From assembly GCA_005503065.1 (NCBI GenBank), contig SCOE01000044.1, positions 1 to 44,121 on the forward strand: 44,121 bases of DNA, given 5' to 3'. The stretch's first letter is position 1, and each line of letters opens with the position of its first letter. This document shows positions 25,560-33,518 of this stretch, in pieces. The notes beneath the pieces are model-generated. The model searched no databases, had not been told where the DNA came from, and saw only the letters and a program-made list of their open reading frames with translations. Source of the DNA: Comamonadaceae bacterium ALPHA2B. GTDB lineage: Bacteria; Pseudomonadota; Gammaproteobacteria; Burkholderiales; Burkholderiaceae_C. A program made the translations under genes and the position numbers.

Positions 25560-26972
25560 ATGAAGAAGACCTTCATGGGCGTGCGCCTCCGCAAGCTGCG
25601 CGCCGAACGGGGCATGACGCAGATCGCGCTCGCCCAGGCGCTGGGCCTGTCGCCGAGCTATCTCAACCAGCTGGAGCAGAACCAGCGTCCGCTCACGGTG
25701 TCGGTGCTCCTCAGGATCCACCGCACGCTGGGCATCGATATCCAGCGATTCTCGGAAGACGAGGAAGCGCGGCTGATCGCGGGCATGCGCGAGGCCCTGG
25801 CTGATGCGCCCGAGGCGGTCGCACAGCCCGAGCTGCAGGAAGCCGCCAGCCAGATACCCGCACTGGGCCGCGCCCTGGTCGCGCTGCACCGGCGCAACCT
25901 CGCGTTGCAGGAACAGCTGGAGACCATCGCGCTGCGCATGGGCGACGACCGCGCCGATGTCGCAGCGCCCCGCGCCATGCCCTTCGAGGTGGTGCGCGAC
26001 TTCTTCTTCGCCCATCGCAACCACTTCGACGAGGTCGATCGGCAGGCCGAAGCCCTGGCCGCGGAGGCGGCGGTGGAAGGTCCCCTGCTTGCCCGCTGGC
26101 TGATCGAGCGTCTGGACCGGCGCCACGGTGTGCGGGTGGACGTGGTGGCCGATGCGCAGGTCGGCAAGCGCCGATTCGATCCGGCGCGCCGCAGGCTCCA
26201 GCTGTCGGCGCGGCTCGGGCCCGCGCAGCAGGTCTTCCAGCTCGCCACGCAGCTGGCGCTTGTCGAACACGCCGCGCTCATCGATGCACTGGTGGCCGTG
26301 CCACCGCTGCAGGACGACGCACCCTCGCGCCGGCTCGCCCGCATCGGCCTGGCCAACTATTTCGCCGGCGCCCTGCTGCTGCCATACGGCCGCTTCCTGC
26401 AGGCCGCGGAAAGCCTGCACTACGACATCGACCGGCTCGGCGAGCAGTTCGGCGTCGGCTTCGAGACGGTCTGCCATCGCCTGAGCACGCTGCAGCGGGC
26501 CGACGCGCCCGGCGTGCCCTTCTTCTTCGTGCGGGTGGACCGCGCGGGCAACATCTCCAAGCGCCAGTCGGCCACGCACTTCCACTTCAGCCGCACGGGC
26601 GGCACCTGCCCCCTGTGGAACGTGTACGAGGCCTTCGCGCAGCCGGGGCGCATCCTGCCGCAGCTGGCGCGCATGCCCGACGGCCGCTGCTACCTGTGGG
26701 TGGCGCGCACGGTGGCCAGCGGCCCGGCGGGCTACGGCGCGCCGCAACGCGTGTTCTCCATCGGGCTGGGCTGCGACATCCGGCACGCGCCACGCCTGGT
26801 CTATGCCAAGGGGCTCGACCTGGGCGACCCCGACGCGGCCACGCCGATCGGCATGGGCTGCAAGGTCTGCGAACGCACCGACTGCCCGCAGCGCGCCTTT
26901 CCCTTCGTCGGCCGGCCGCTGCAGGTCGACGAGCACCAGAGCCGCTTCACGCCCTACGGCGCGGCGCTCTGA
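25560..26972 (+). CDS. XRE-family regulator of short-chain acyl metabolism (ScfR/RamB type)
   Basis: 470 residues. The N-terminal helix-turn-helix (5-60) includes [20 protein letters not shown] and [21 protein letters not shown] central region resembles the ImmA/IrrE-like part of this class, and the C-terminal domain carries [11 protein letters not shown], the Cys motif [18 protein letters not shown] and a Cys-bearing GLGCDIRH. Such proteins control methylcitrate or glyoxylate genes and sense acyl-CoA-related signals. Placement divergent from prpC and the TTGCGAA cluster between them fit that role. The ATG at 25560 has AAAGG nine bases upstream. Its last 26 bases overlap the end of the convergent LysR gene. 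Confidence 0.88.
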   Translation: MKKTFMGVRLRKLRAERGMTQIALAQALGLSPSYLNQLEQNQRPLTVSVLLRIHRTLGIDIQRFSEDEEARLIAGMREALADAPEAVAQPELQEAASQIPALGRALVALHRRNLALQEQLETIALRMGDDRADVAAPRAMPFEVVRDFFFAHRNHFDEVDRQAEALAAEAAVEGPLLARWLIERLDRRHGVRVDVVADAQVGKRRFDPARRRLQLSARLGPAQQVFQLATQLALVEHAALIDALVAVPPLQDDAPSRRLARIGLANYFAGALLLPYGRFLQAAESLHYDIDRLGEQFGVGFETVCHRLSTLQRADAPGVPFFFVRVDRAGNISKRQSATHFHFSRTGGTCPLWNVYEAFAQPGRILPQLARMPDGRCYLWVARTVASGPAGYGAPQRVFSIGLGCDIRHAPRLVYAKGLDLGDPDAATPIGMGCKVCERTDCPQRAFPFVGRPLQVDEHQSRFTPYGAAL

Positions 26973-27918
26973 GGCGAGAGGCCGCGGCCTTCACCGCTTC
27001 GGCGAAGGCCAGCAGCACCGCAGGGCGTTCCATGCCGTCGCGCCGGAAGAAGAGGCCGAAGGACGGCAGCGGGACCTTGGGAACGACCTCGAGCCGGCGC
27101 ACGCCGCCGCGCGCAATCTCGTCCATGGCGTGCTCCAGCCGCACCGCACACAGCAGCGACGCGTCCTGGCGCATCAGCGCCCCGATGGTGACGGAGGAGA
27201 TGGCCTCGATGACCGGCGCCGGCGGCGTGCCGCCGTCGTTCAGGAAGGCCGTCATGAAGGCCTGGCGCACCAGCGTGTCCTTGGGCGGCAGCAGCCACGG
27301 CGCAGCGCCCAGATCCCGCCAGCGCAGCCGTTTCCTGGCATTGCCGGCACCCTGGGGTGGCAGCGAGGCCAGCACGCACAGTTCGTCCTGCAGCATCGCC
27401 ACCGGCTCCAGCAGCGGCGTGATGTCGGCGGTGAGCAGCTCCGGGGTCACTGCGCCATAGACGCAATCGAGCTCGCCGGCCAGCAGGCGCTGGATCAGTT
27501 CCTGCACCCGCCCCTCGCGGATCTGCACCGCGGCGCCGGGCATGCGCGCGCGCAGCCGCACGATGGCCGCCGGCACCGTGGCCGTGACGGAAGGCGCGCC
27601 CACCCGCAGCACGGCTTGCGCGCCCTGCTGCATGGCGCCCACGTCCTCGGTGGCGCGCGCCAGCTGGTTCAGCACCGCTCGGGCATGGAAGACCGCGCCG
27701 GCGCCCAGCGCGTTGGGATGGATGCCCTGGTGGCTGCGCTCGAAGAGGCGAGCGCCGAAACACGTCTCGATCTCGCCGAGCATCTTGCTGATCGCCGGCT
27801 GGCTCAGGTGCAGCTGCGCCGACGCGCTGCGCATGGTGTCCGCGTCGGCGAGCACCGCCAGCAGTTCGAGGTGGCGCAGCCGCAGCTGGCGAACGAGGCG
27901 GCTCGTCGTGGCATCCAT
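26947..27918 (-). CDS. LysR-family transcriptional regulator
   Basis: 323 residues. The HTH (11-70) contains [20 protein letters not shown] and [20 protein letters not shown]. The rest is a periplasmic-binding-fold effector domain ([27 protein letters not shown]). It resembles GbpR/galactose-binding-protein-type or pca-type LysR members; I cannot name the effector. It is divergent from the CoA-transferase operon with 77 bases between, including a perfect 8-bp inverted repeat, so it probably controls that operon. Its 3' end overlaps the convergent XRE-type regulator by 26 bases. Confidence 0.88.
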   Translation of the reverse strand: MDATTSRLVRQLRLRHLELLAVLADADTMRSASAQLHLSQPAISKMLGEIETCFGARLFERSHQGIHPNALGAGAVFHARAVLNQLARATEDVGAMQQGAQAVLRVGAPSVTATVPAAIVRLRARMPGAAVQIREGRVQELIQRLLAGELDCVYGAVTPELLTADITPLLEPVAMLQDELCVLASLPPQGAGNARKRLRWRDLGAAPWLLPPKDTLVRQAFMTAFLNDGGTPPAPVIEAISSVTIGALMRQDASLLCAVRLEHAMDEIARGGVRRLEVVPKVPLPSFGLFFRRDGMERPAVLLAFAEAVKAAASRLRAPRRRA

Positions 27919-27941
27919 CGGGCTCTCCTGGGTCGATATCC

Positions 27942-27965
27942 AATCGTGATCACTCCCTCACGATT
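27942..27965. promoter_or_regulatory. inverted repeat between LysR gene and CoA-transferase operon
   Basis: AATCGTGA (27942-27949) and TCACGATT (27958-27965) are perfect 8-bp arms around an 8-base spacer, within the AT-richer divergent gap. It is a natural LysR activation or repression site. An additional ATCG...ATCG pair follows at 27966-27983. Confidence 0.55.
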
Positions 27966-27995
27966 ATCGAATTTTCAAGAATCGCGGGACTGGCT

Positions 27996-29219
27996 ATGGT
28001 CCGGTCCATGCGCTTCGAGAACGACGAGACAACGACGAAACCCGCTGCGCCCCTGGAGGGCGTGCGCGTGCTGGACCTGGGGCAATACATCGCGGGCCCC
28101 GGCGCGGCGATGGTGCTGGCCGAACTCGGCGCCCGGGTCATCAAGGTCGAACCCCTGGCCGGCGACCAGGCCCGGCACATCGGCAGCTACGGCGAGTCGA
28201 TGATCCGGGCCTACAGCCGCGGCAAGCAGTCCATCGCACTCGACCTCAAGAGCGAGGCCGGCCGCGAGATCGCCTGGCGCCTGATCGGCCAGAGCGACGT
28301 GCTGATCCAGAACCTGCGCCCGGGCGCCGTCGAGGCGCTCGGCTTCGGCCCGGAAGCGGTTCGCGAACGCTTTCCCGCGCTCGTGTACCTCTCGATCTCG
28401 GGCTTCGGCCACCAGGGGCCGTCGAGCGGGCGGCCCGGCTACGACATCGCGGCGCAGGCCGAGAGCGGGCTCATGTCCGTCACCGGCGAGCCCGACCGGC
28501 TGCCGCAGAAGGTGGGCGTGCCCATCATCGACGCCGCCGCCGCGCACCTGGGCGCCCAGGCCGTGCTGGCGGCGCTGTATGGCCGCACCCGCACCGGCCG
28601 CGGCGAGACGCTGCGCACCTCGCTGCTCGAGGTGGCGGTGCACCTGCAGGCGACGACCTGGTGCGACTACCTGGGCGGCGCGCCCGAACCCACGCGCATC
28701 GGCGACGGCCAGCCCAACAACGCGCCGGCCGCCGAAGTGCTGCCCACGCGCGACGGCCACATCGTGCTCTCGGCCTACGCCGAGGAGCATTGGGCGCGCT
28801 TCTGCCGCGTCGTCGGGCGCGAGGACCTGATCGCCGACCCGCGCTTTCGCAGCAATGCACTGCGCGTGCAGCATCGCGCCGAACTGCGCGCCGTGCTGCG
28901 CGACTGCCTGTCGGCCATGAGCAGCGAGGAGTGCGTGGCGCTGCTCAGCCGCAACCAGATCGTCGTCGGCGCCGTACGCAGCTATGCGCAGGTGCTGCAG
29001 AGCCCCGACGTGCAGGCCAGCGGCATGCTGGTCGACGCGATGGCCGGGGACGGCACCCGCCATGCGGCGCTGGCGCTGCCCTACACCCTCGGCGATGCCC
29101 CCCGCGCCACGCCGGCGGCGGCGCCGTCCTGCGGCGCCGACACCGACGCCGTGCTCTGCGCGCTGGGCTTCGCCGCCGACGAGATCGCCCGACTGCGTGA
29201 GCAGCGTGCCGTGGCCTGA
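27996..29219 (+). CDS. CaiB/BaiF family (class III) CoA-transferase
   Basis: 407 residues. Family motifs are VRVLDLGQYIAGPGAAMVLAE with GARVIKVEPLAGDQAR, ALDLKSEAGREIAWRL, DVLIQNLRPGAVEALGFG and the catalytic aspartate D179 in GVPIIDAAAAHLGAQAV. It moves CoA between carboxylic acids in the cytosol; donor and acceptor are unknown. It leads an operon with a DUF1254 protein, a Bug-type receptor and an esterase (gaps of 26, 32 and -4 bases), which suggests uptake, ester cleavage and CoA activation of one class of acids. A second ATG at 28008 is also possible. Confidence 0.88.
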   Translation: MVRSMRFENDETTTKPAAPLEGVRVLDLGQYIAGPGAAMVLAELGARVIKVEPLAGDQARHIGSYGESMIRAYSRGKQSIALDLKSEAGREIAWRLIGQSDVLIQNLRPGAVEALGFGPEAVRERFPALVYLSISGFGHQGPSSGRPGYDIAAQAESGLMSVTGEPDRLPQKVGVPIIDAAAAHLGAQAVLAALYGRTRTGRGETLRTSLLEVAVHLQATTWCDYLGGAPEPTRIGDGQPNNAPAAEVLPTRDGHIVLSAYAEEHWARFCRVVGREDLIADPRFRSNALRVQHRAELRAVLRDCLSAMSSEECVALLSRNQIVVGAVRSYAQVLQSPDVQASGMLVDAMAGDGTRHAALALPYTLGDAPRATPAAAPSCGADTDAVLCALGFAADEIARLREQRAVA

Positions 29220-29245
29220 CAGGCCCTTCCGTACCTGCCATCCAG

Positions 29246-30517
29246 ATGACCCTCGACACCCTCCCCGACCACGACACGGCGGCCGCCGAAGCCGCCGTCA
29301 TCCAGACGCTTCCCCTGTTCGAGATGATGCGCATGCGCGCCGCCACCACGGCGCGCCGCCATCCCACGCTCGGCTTCGCCTCCGACCAGCCCGGCTCGTC
29401 CTGGCGCTGGGTCAACCAATTCACCCACACCCACCGCCGCCTCGGCCCCGACGACCGCGAAGTCGTGAGCCCGAACAACGACACGGTCTACAGCAACGCG
29501 TGGATCGACCTGTCCGAAGGCCCGGTGCTGATCGAGTCGCCGGACGTCGGCGATCGCTACTGGACGCTGGGCCTGCTCGATGCCTGGACCAACCCCTTCG
29601 CCTACGTCGGCCGGCGCACCACCGGCAACCGGCCGCAGCGCACGCTGGTCCACGGCCCGGGCTGGCGCGGCGAGGTGCCGGCCGACGTGACGCACACCAT
29701 CGCGGCACCCGGCCACGACGTGTGGCTCATCGGTCGCTTCCTGGTCGACGACGACGGGCCGGATGCCGAGCGCGTGCGTTCGCTGCAGCAGGTGCTGCGC
29801 ATGCGGCGGCTGGACGGCCGCGACGCGGCGATGCGGGTGGACACGGCCCTCGACGGCCGCGACACGCGCATTCCCTCGGCGCAGCTGTATCGCGCCACGG
29901 TGGACGCAGCGCTGCGCGGCAACCCGCCGCCCGAGGGCGAGTCGCTCGCCTGGCCGCCCGGCGACGACGCGCTGGCGGCAGCCTTGCCGGTGGTGTATGA
30001 ACGCCTGCGTAACGCCGGCCAGCCGCACGAGCTCGGTGGCGGCTGGGCCATCCCGGTGATGGTCCGCACGCACTGGGGCGACGACCTGCTCACGCGCGCC
30101 CGCATCGCGCGCAACTTCATCGGCGCACTGGGCGTGGACGAAGCCATGTACCCGACGGCCGAGGTCGACGTGCAGGGCCGGCCCCTGCACGGGTCGGATC
30201 GCTACGAGCTGCGATTCCCACCGGGCCTGGGGCCGCGGGTCGACGCCTTCTGGTCGCTCACGATGTACCGGCGCAGCGACTGCCTGTTCGTCGCCAATCC
30301 GATCGGCCGCTACTCGATCGGCGACCGCACGCCCGGCCTGCGCACCGAGCCCGACGGCAGCCTGGTGATCCGGCTGCAGGCGGAGGACCCCGGGCCCGGC
30401 GTGAACTGGCTGCCCGCGCCGCCGGGCGAGCTGTTCTACGTGGTGCTGCGGCTGTACCAGCCACGCGCCGAGCACCTCGGGCTGCGCTTCGACTACCCGC
30501 CGATCCGCCCGATCTGA
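29246..30517 (+). CDS. DUF1254/DUF1214 domain-containing protein
   Basis: 423 residues. The N-terminal DUF1254 part has WVNQFTHTHRRLGPDDREVV followed by SPNNDTVYSNAWIDLSEGPV and DRYWTLGLLDAWTNPFAYVG. The C-terminal DUF1214 part has the beta-rich ending DAFWSLTMYRRSDCLFVANP, GRYSIGDRT and the closing WLPAPPGELFYVVLRLY. Most relatives are exported, but no signal peptide is visible here (MTLDTLPDHDTAAAEAAV), so this one looks cytosolic unless the start is wrong. The biochemical function of the family is unsettled. Its place second in a catabolic-looking operon suggests a hydrolytic or accessory role. Confidence 0.85.
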   Translation: MTLDTLPDHDTAAAEAAVIQTLPLFEMMRMRAATTARRHPTLGFASDQPGSSWRWVNQFTHTHRRLGPDDREVVSPNNDTVYSNAWIDLSEGPVLIESPDVGDRYWTLGLLDAWTNPFAYVGRRTTGNRPQRTLVHGPGWRGEVPADVTHTIAAPGHDVWLIGRFLVDDDGPDAERVRSLQQVLRMRRLDGRDAAMRVDTALDGRDTRIPSAQLYRATVDAALRGNPPPEGESLAWPPGDDALAAALPVVYERLRNAGQPHELGGGWAIPVMVRTHWGDDLLTRARIARNFIGALGVDEAMYPTAEVDVQGRPLHGSDRYELRFPPGLGPRVDAFWSLTMYRRSDCLFVANPIGRYSIGDRTPGLRTEPDGSLVIRLQAEDPGPGVNWLPAPPGELFYVVLRLYQPRAEHLGLRFDYPPIRPI

Positions 30518-30549
30518 CGCACGATTTCAACAAGACGGAGACAAGAGCC

Positions 30550-31527
30550 ATGCCCATGAAACGACGCCACCTCCTTGCCTCGGCCGCCGCCGGGCTCGCC
30601 CTGCCCTGGAGCCTGCCCACTGCTGCGCAGGCCTGGCCCGCACGGCCGATCCGCCTGGTGTCGCCCTACGGCGCCGGCGGTTCGAACGACATCCTCACGC
30701 GGGTGCTCGGCGATTTCCTCTCGCGCCGCCTGGGCCAGAGCGTGGTGGTCGAGAACAAGGCCGGCGCCGGCACCCGCATCGCCAACGACTACGTGGCCAA
30801 GGCTGCGCCCGACGGCTACACGCTGCTGCACGCGGCGGCCCCCATCGCGATCGGCGAGGCGCTGTACAAGGACCTGCCCTACGACGTGCACAAGAGCTTC
30901 GCCGCCATCGGCAGCACGGCCATCGCACCGCTCTTCCTCGTGGTGAATGCCCAGGCGCCCTACAAGACGCTGGCCGAGTTCATCCGGTTCGCCAAGGCGA
31001 GTCCCAAGGGCGCCACCTTTGGCTCGCCCGGCGCCGGCTCGGCACCTCACCTCACGGCCGAGCTGCTGCTGCGCGCCGCCGGCGCCAAGGGCATCGTGGT
31101 GCAGTACCGCGGCGACGCCCCCGCCTACACCGAGCTGCTGGCCGGCCGCATCGACGCCACGCTCACGGCCATCTCCACGGCGGTGCCGCACATCCAGGCG
31201 GGCAAGCTGCGCGTGCTGGGCGTGGCGAACGAGGAACGCACGCCGCTGTACCCCGAAGCACCCACGCTGCGCGAACAGGGCCTGCCCGGCGTGGTCGGCT
31301 ACGGGTGGTACGGCATGCTGGCGCCCGCAGGTACGCCCGCCGACGTGCTGACGCGCATCAACGCCGAACTGAAGACCGCGCTGGCCGACGCGGAGGTGCA
31401 GCGCAAGGCCGAGGCGGCCGGGCTCCAGTTGCGTGGCGGGACGCCGGCCGAGTTCAGCGCATTCATCGCGAGCGAAACGCGCAAGTGGGCGCAGATCATC
31501 CAGGCCGCGCAGATCACGGCGGAATGA
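30550..31527 (+). CDS. Bug-family (TctC) tripartite tricarboxylate transporter receptor
   Basis: 325 residues with a Tat-like signal (MKRRHLLASAAAGLALPWSL, then PTAAQA). The mature protein starts WPARPIRLVSPYGAGGSNDI and shows the Bug ligand-loop pattern, ENKAGAGTRIANDYVAKAAP, GSPGAGSAPHLTAELLLRAAG and LRVLGVANEERTPLYPEAPT. It should bind a carboxylate in the periplasm. No TctA or TctB membrane subunits are present, which is common for orphan Bug proteins in Burkholderiales; these may use a shared transporter or act as sensors. Its stop codon overlaps the next ATG by four bases. Confidence 0.9.
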   Translation: MPMKRRHLLASAAAGLALPWSLPTAAQAWPARPIRLVSPYGAGGSNDILTRVLGDFLSRRLGQSVVVENKAGAGTRIANDYVAKAAPDGYTLLHAAAPIAIGEALYKDLPYDVHKSFAAIGSTAIAPLFLVVNAQAPYKTLAEFIRFAKASPKGATFGSPGAGSAPHLTAELLLRAAGAKGIVVQYRGDAPAYTELLAGRIDATLTAISTAVPHIQAGKLRVLGVANEERTPLYPEAPTLREQGLPGVVGYGWYGMLAPAGTPADVLTRINAELKTALADAEVQRKAEAAGLQLRGGTPAEFSAFIASETRKWAQIIQAAQITAE

Positions 31528-33284
31528 TGGCCGCGCTCGACCCCAAGGGCCGTGCCTGGCCCACCTTCGCCTCGGCGCTGCTTGCCCTGTGCATCGCCGG
31601 CTGCGCCGCGCCCGGCGCGGGCGAGGCCCCGATGCAGCGCCGGACCACCGCTGGGCCCGTGCTGGGCAGTGACGACTCGGCCGCGAGCGGCACCTGGAGC
31701 TGGAAGGGCGTGCCCTACGCCCAGGCGCCGGTCGGCGAGCTGCGCTGGCACGCGCCGCGCGACCCGCAGCCCTGGTCCACCCCGCGCCCCGCACGCGCCT
31801 TCGCGCCCGCCTGCGTGCAGACCCAGCGCCTCTACGGCCCGGGCCTGAACAACCGCTACGACGAGACGGTGGGCATTTCGCTGGGCCGCACCGTGGGCGC
31901 CGAGGACTGCCTGTACCTCAACATCTGGACCCCCGCGTCGCGCCCGGCCGCGCCGCGGCCGGTGATCGTCTTCGTGCACGGCGGCAGCAACATCACCGGC
32001 TACACCGCCGACCCGGTGTACGACGGCGCGGCACTCGCCCGGCGCGAGGATGCGGTGGTGGTCACGGTCAACTACCGGCTCGGCATCTTCGGCTTCCTCG
32101 ACGCGAAGGCGCTGAAGACCGGCCAGCGCGAGGAGGACTCGGGCAACTTCGCGCTGCTGGACATCGTGAAGGCGCTCGAGTTCGTCGCTGCCAACGCACC
32201 CGCCTTCGGCGGCGATCCGCAGCGGGTGACGCTGATGGGCCAGTCGGCCGGCGCCGTGAACGTCTACGCGCTGCTCACCTCGCCGATGCTGGTCGCGCGC
32301 GGCCGGCCGCTGTTCCACCGTCTGGCCGCACTGAGCGGCGGGCTGTCGACCGCGGCCTCGCTGCCGCCAGGCGGCATCCCGGCGGTGCTGCCCGCGCCGG
32401 TCTGGGCGGCGCGCGGCGAGGCGCTGGTGCACGAATCGCTGGTCGCAGGCCGGCAGGCCGCCGACGCCCCGCAGGCCCGGGAATGGGAAGTCGGCGCCGG
32501 GCCGCGGCGCACCGCGGCCTGGCTGCGAAGCCAGCCCGCCGACGCCCTGCTGCAGGTGGTGCGCACCCGGCTCGCGGCGCGCGGGATGGCGGCCAGCAAC
32601 CCGATCCCCGACGGCTGGGTGCTGGCGCAGGACCCGATCGCCGCCGTGCGTGCCGGCCGCTACCTGCGCATGCCGGTGCTGGCCGGCCACGCGCGCGACG
32701 AGACCAAGCTCTTCCCGCAGCTCTTCGCCCTCAGCCCGGCGCTGGGCGGCACCAGCGGCCGCCTGCTGGACGACGGTGCCGTGTTCTCGCTCGCCGCGCG
32801 CTACGACCCCGAGGCGCCGCCGCAGACCACGCTCGCCCAATGGATCCCGCCGGCCTACCTGCCGGTCGACGCGCCCGGGACGGGTTTCGACGCGCGGGCC
32901 CGCCAGCTCGATGCGCTGTGGTTCTCCGCCATCCGCGACGACATGCTCAACGCCCTGCGCACCCGGCAGGACGCCGTCTGGGCCTACGAGTTCGATTGGG
33001 ACCGCCTGCCGCCGCCCCTGGACCGCATCTTCGGCGCCGCCCACACCTTCGACCTGCCCTTCGTCTTCGGCAACTTCGGGCCGTCGCTGTATTCGCGCTT
33101 CATGTTCACGCGTGCCAACGCCCCGGGCCGGCAGGCGCTGTCCGAAGCCATGATGCGCAGCGTCGGTGCGTTCGCGCGGCGCGGTGACCCCAACGATGCG
33201 GGCCTGGGCGCCACCTGGGGCGCATGGCCCTCGCGGCTGGTCTTCGACGCCGACCTGCAGCGCGCGGCGATCCGTGCGCGCTGA
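31524..33284 (+). CDS. type B carboxylesterase lipoprotein
   Basis: 586 residues from the ATG that overlaps the preceding stop (ATGA); a second ATG follows immediately. The N-terminus is a lipoprotein signal ending in LCIAGC with lipid-attachment C27. The carboxylesterase fold has WKGVPYAQAPVGELRW, EDCLYLNIWTP, the oxyanion-hole HGG (152-154), the nucleophile S241 in GQSAGAVN, a probable acid residue in GHARDETKLF and a His in GAAHTFDLPFVFGNF. It should hydrolyse esters at the cell surface or in the periplasm. In this operon it may free an acid for the Bug receptor and the CoA-transferase. The substrate is unknown. Confidence 0.88.
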   Translation: MMAALDPKGRAWPTFASALLALCIAGCAAPGAGEAPMQRRTTAGPVLGSDDSAASGTWSWKGVPYAQAPVGELRWHAPRDPQPWSTPRPARAFAPACVQTQRLYGPGLNNRYDETVGISLGRTVGAEDCLYLNIWTPASRPAAPRPVIVFVHGGSNITGYTADPVYDGAALARREDAVVVTVNYRLGIFGFLDAKALKTGQREEDSGNFALLDIVKALEFVAANAPAFGGDPQRVTLMGQSAGAVNVYALLTSPMLVARGRPLFHRLAALSGGLSTAASLPPGGIPAVLPAPVWAARGEALVHESLVAGRQAADAPQAREWEVGAGPRRTAAWLRSQPADALLQVVRTRLAARGMAASNPIPDGWVLAQDPIAAVRAGRYLRMPVLAGHARDETKLFPQLFALSPALGGTSGRLLDDGAVFSLAARYDPEAPPQTTLAQWIPPAYLPVDAPGTGFDARARQLDALWFSAIRDDMLNALRTRQDAVWAYEFDWDRLPPPLDRIFGAAHTFDLPFVFGNFGPSLYSRFMFTRANAPGRQALSEAMMRSVGAFARRGDPNDAGLGATWGAWPSRLVFDADLQRAAIRAR

Positions 33285-33451
33285 GGGCGCCGGCGTCCAG
33301 CCCGTGCGGTGCTGCTCGGCGAGCCGCGCTTCGCGCCTGGCGATGAGCGCCCTTGCCTCTTCGCCCTCGCGGATCGGGCGGCCGCTGTCGCGCCACCGCA
33401 CCGCGCTCTTGAAGCCCCGGCACAACCGGGCACAACCGGGAACATCACCAG
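33285..33451. other. gap between esterase and kinase genes with coding-like remnant and tandem repeat
   Basis: In minus-strand reading, 33425-33290 has strongly G/C-ending codons and a plausible polar helix (GEEARALIARREARLAEQHR), yet the frame continues antisense through the esterase and has no own stop. It may be the remains of a gene. A tandem copy of CACAACCGGG (33421-33430 and 33431-33440) sits at its upstream edge. Confidence 0.3.
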
Positions 33452-33518
33452 TTTGCTATCTTTTCCATAGCTACTGGCGCAGGCAGGGCGGGCGCTGGAG
33501 CCCGATTTCCTTTGAAAT
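33452..33518 (+). repeat. dispersed two-hairpin repeat, copy C
   Basis: It starts TTTGCTATCTTTTCCATAGC, passes through GGGCGGGCGCTGGAGCCC and ends GATTTCCTTTGAAAT, touching the stop codon of the kinase gene. It has the same plan as copies A, B and D. Confidence 0.72.

Noticed and set aside
24288-26936. A minus-strand frame of 882 codons fusing prpC with sequence opposite the XRE-type regulator
   Set aside because: Only the last 385 codons match a protein family (PrpC); the upstream part is antisense to the regulator, so a fusion protein is not supported.
31299-33425. A minus-strand frame of about 700 codons opposite the esterase
   Set aside because: It is antisense to a complete carboxylesterase with an intact catalytic site. 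Only its first 45 codons lie outside the esterase, and they are reported as a possible remnant.
33421-33440. Tandem CACAACCGGG as the start of a CRISPR or satellite array
   Set aside because: There are only two copies with no spacers between them; no array follows.
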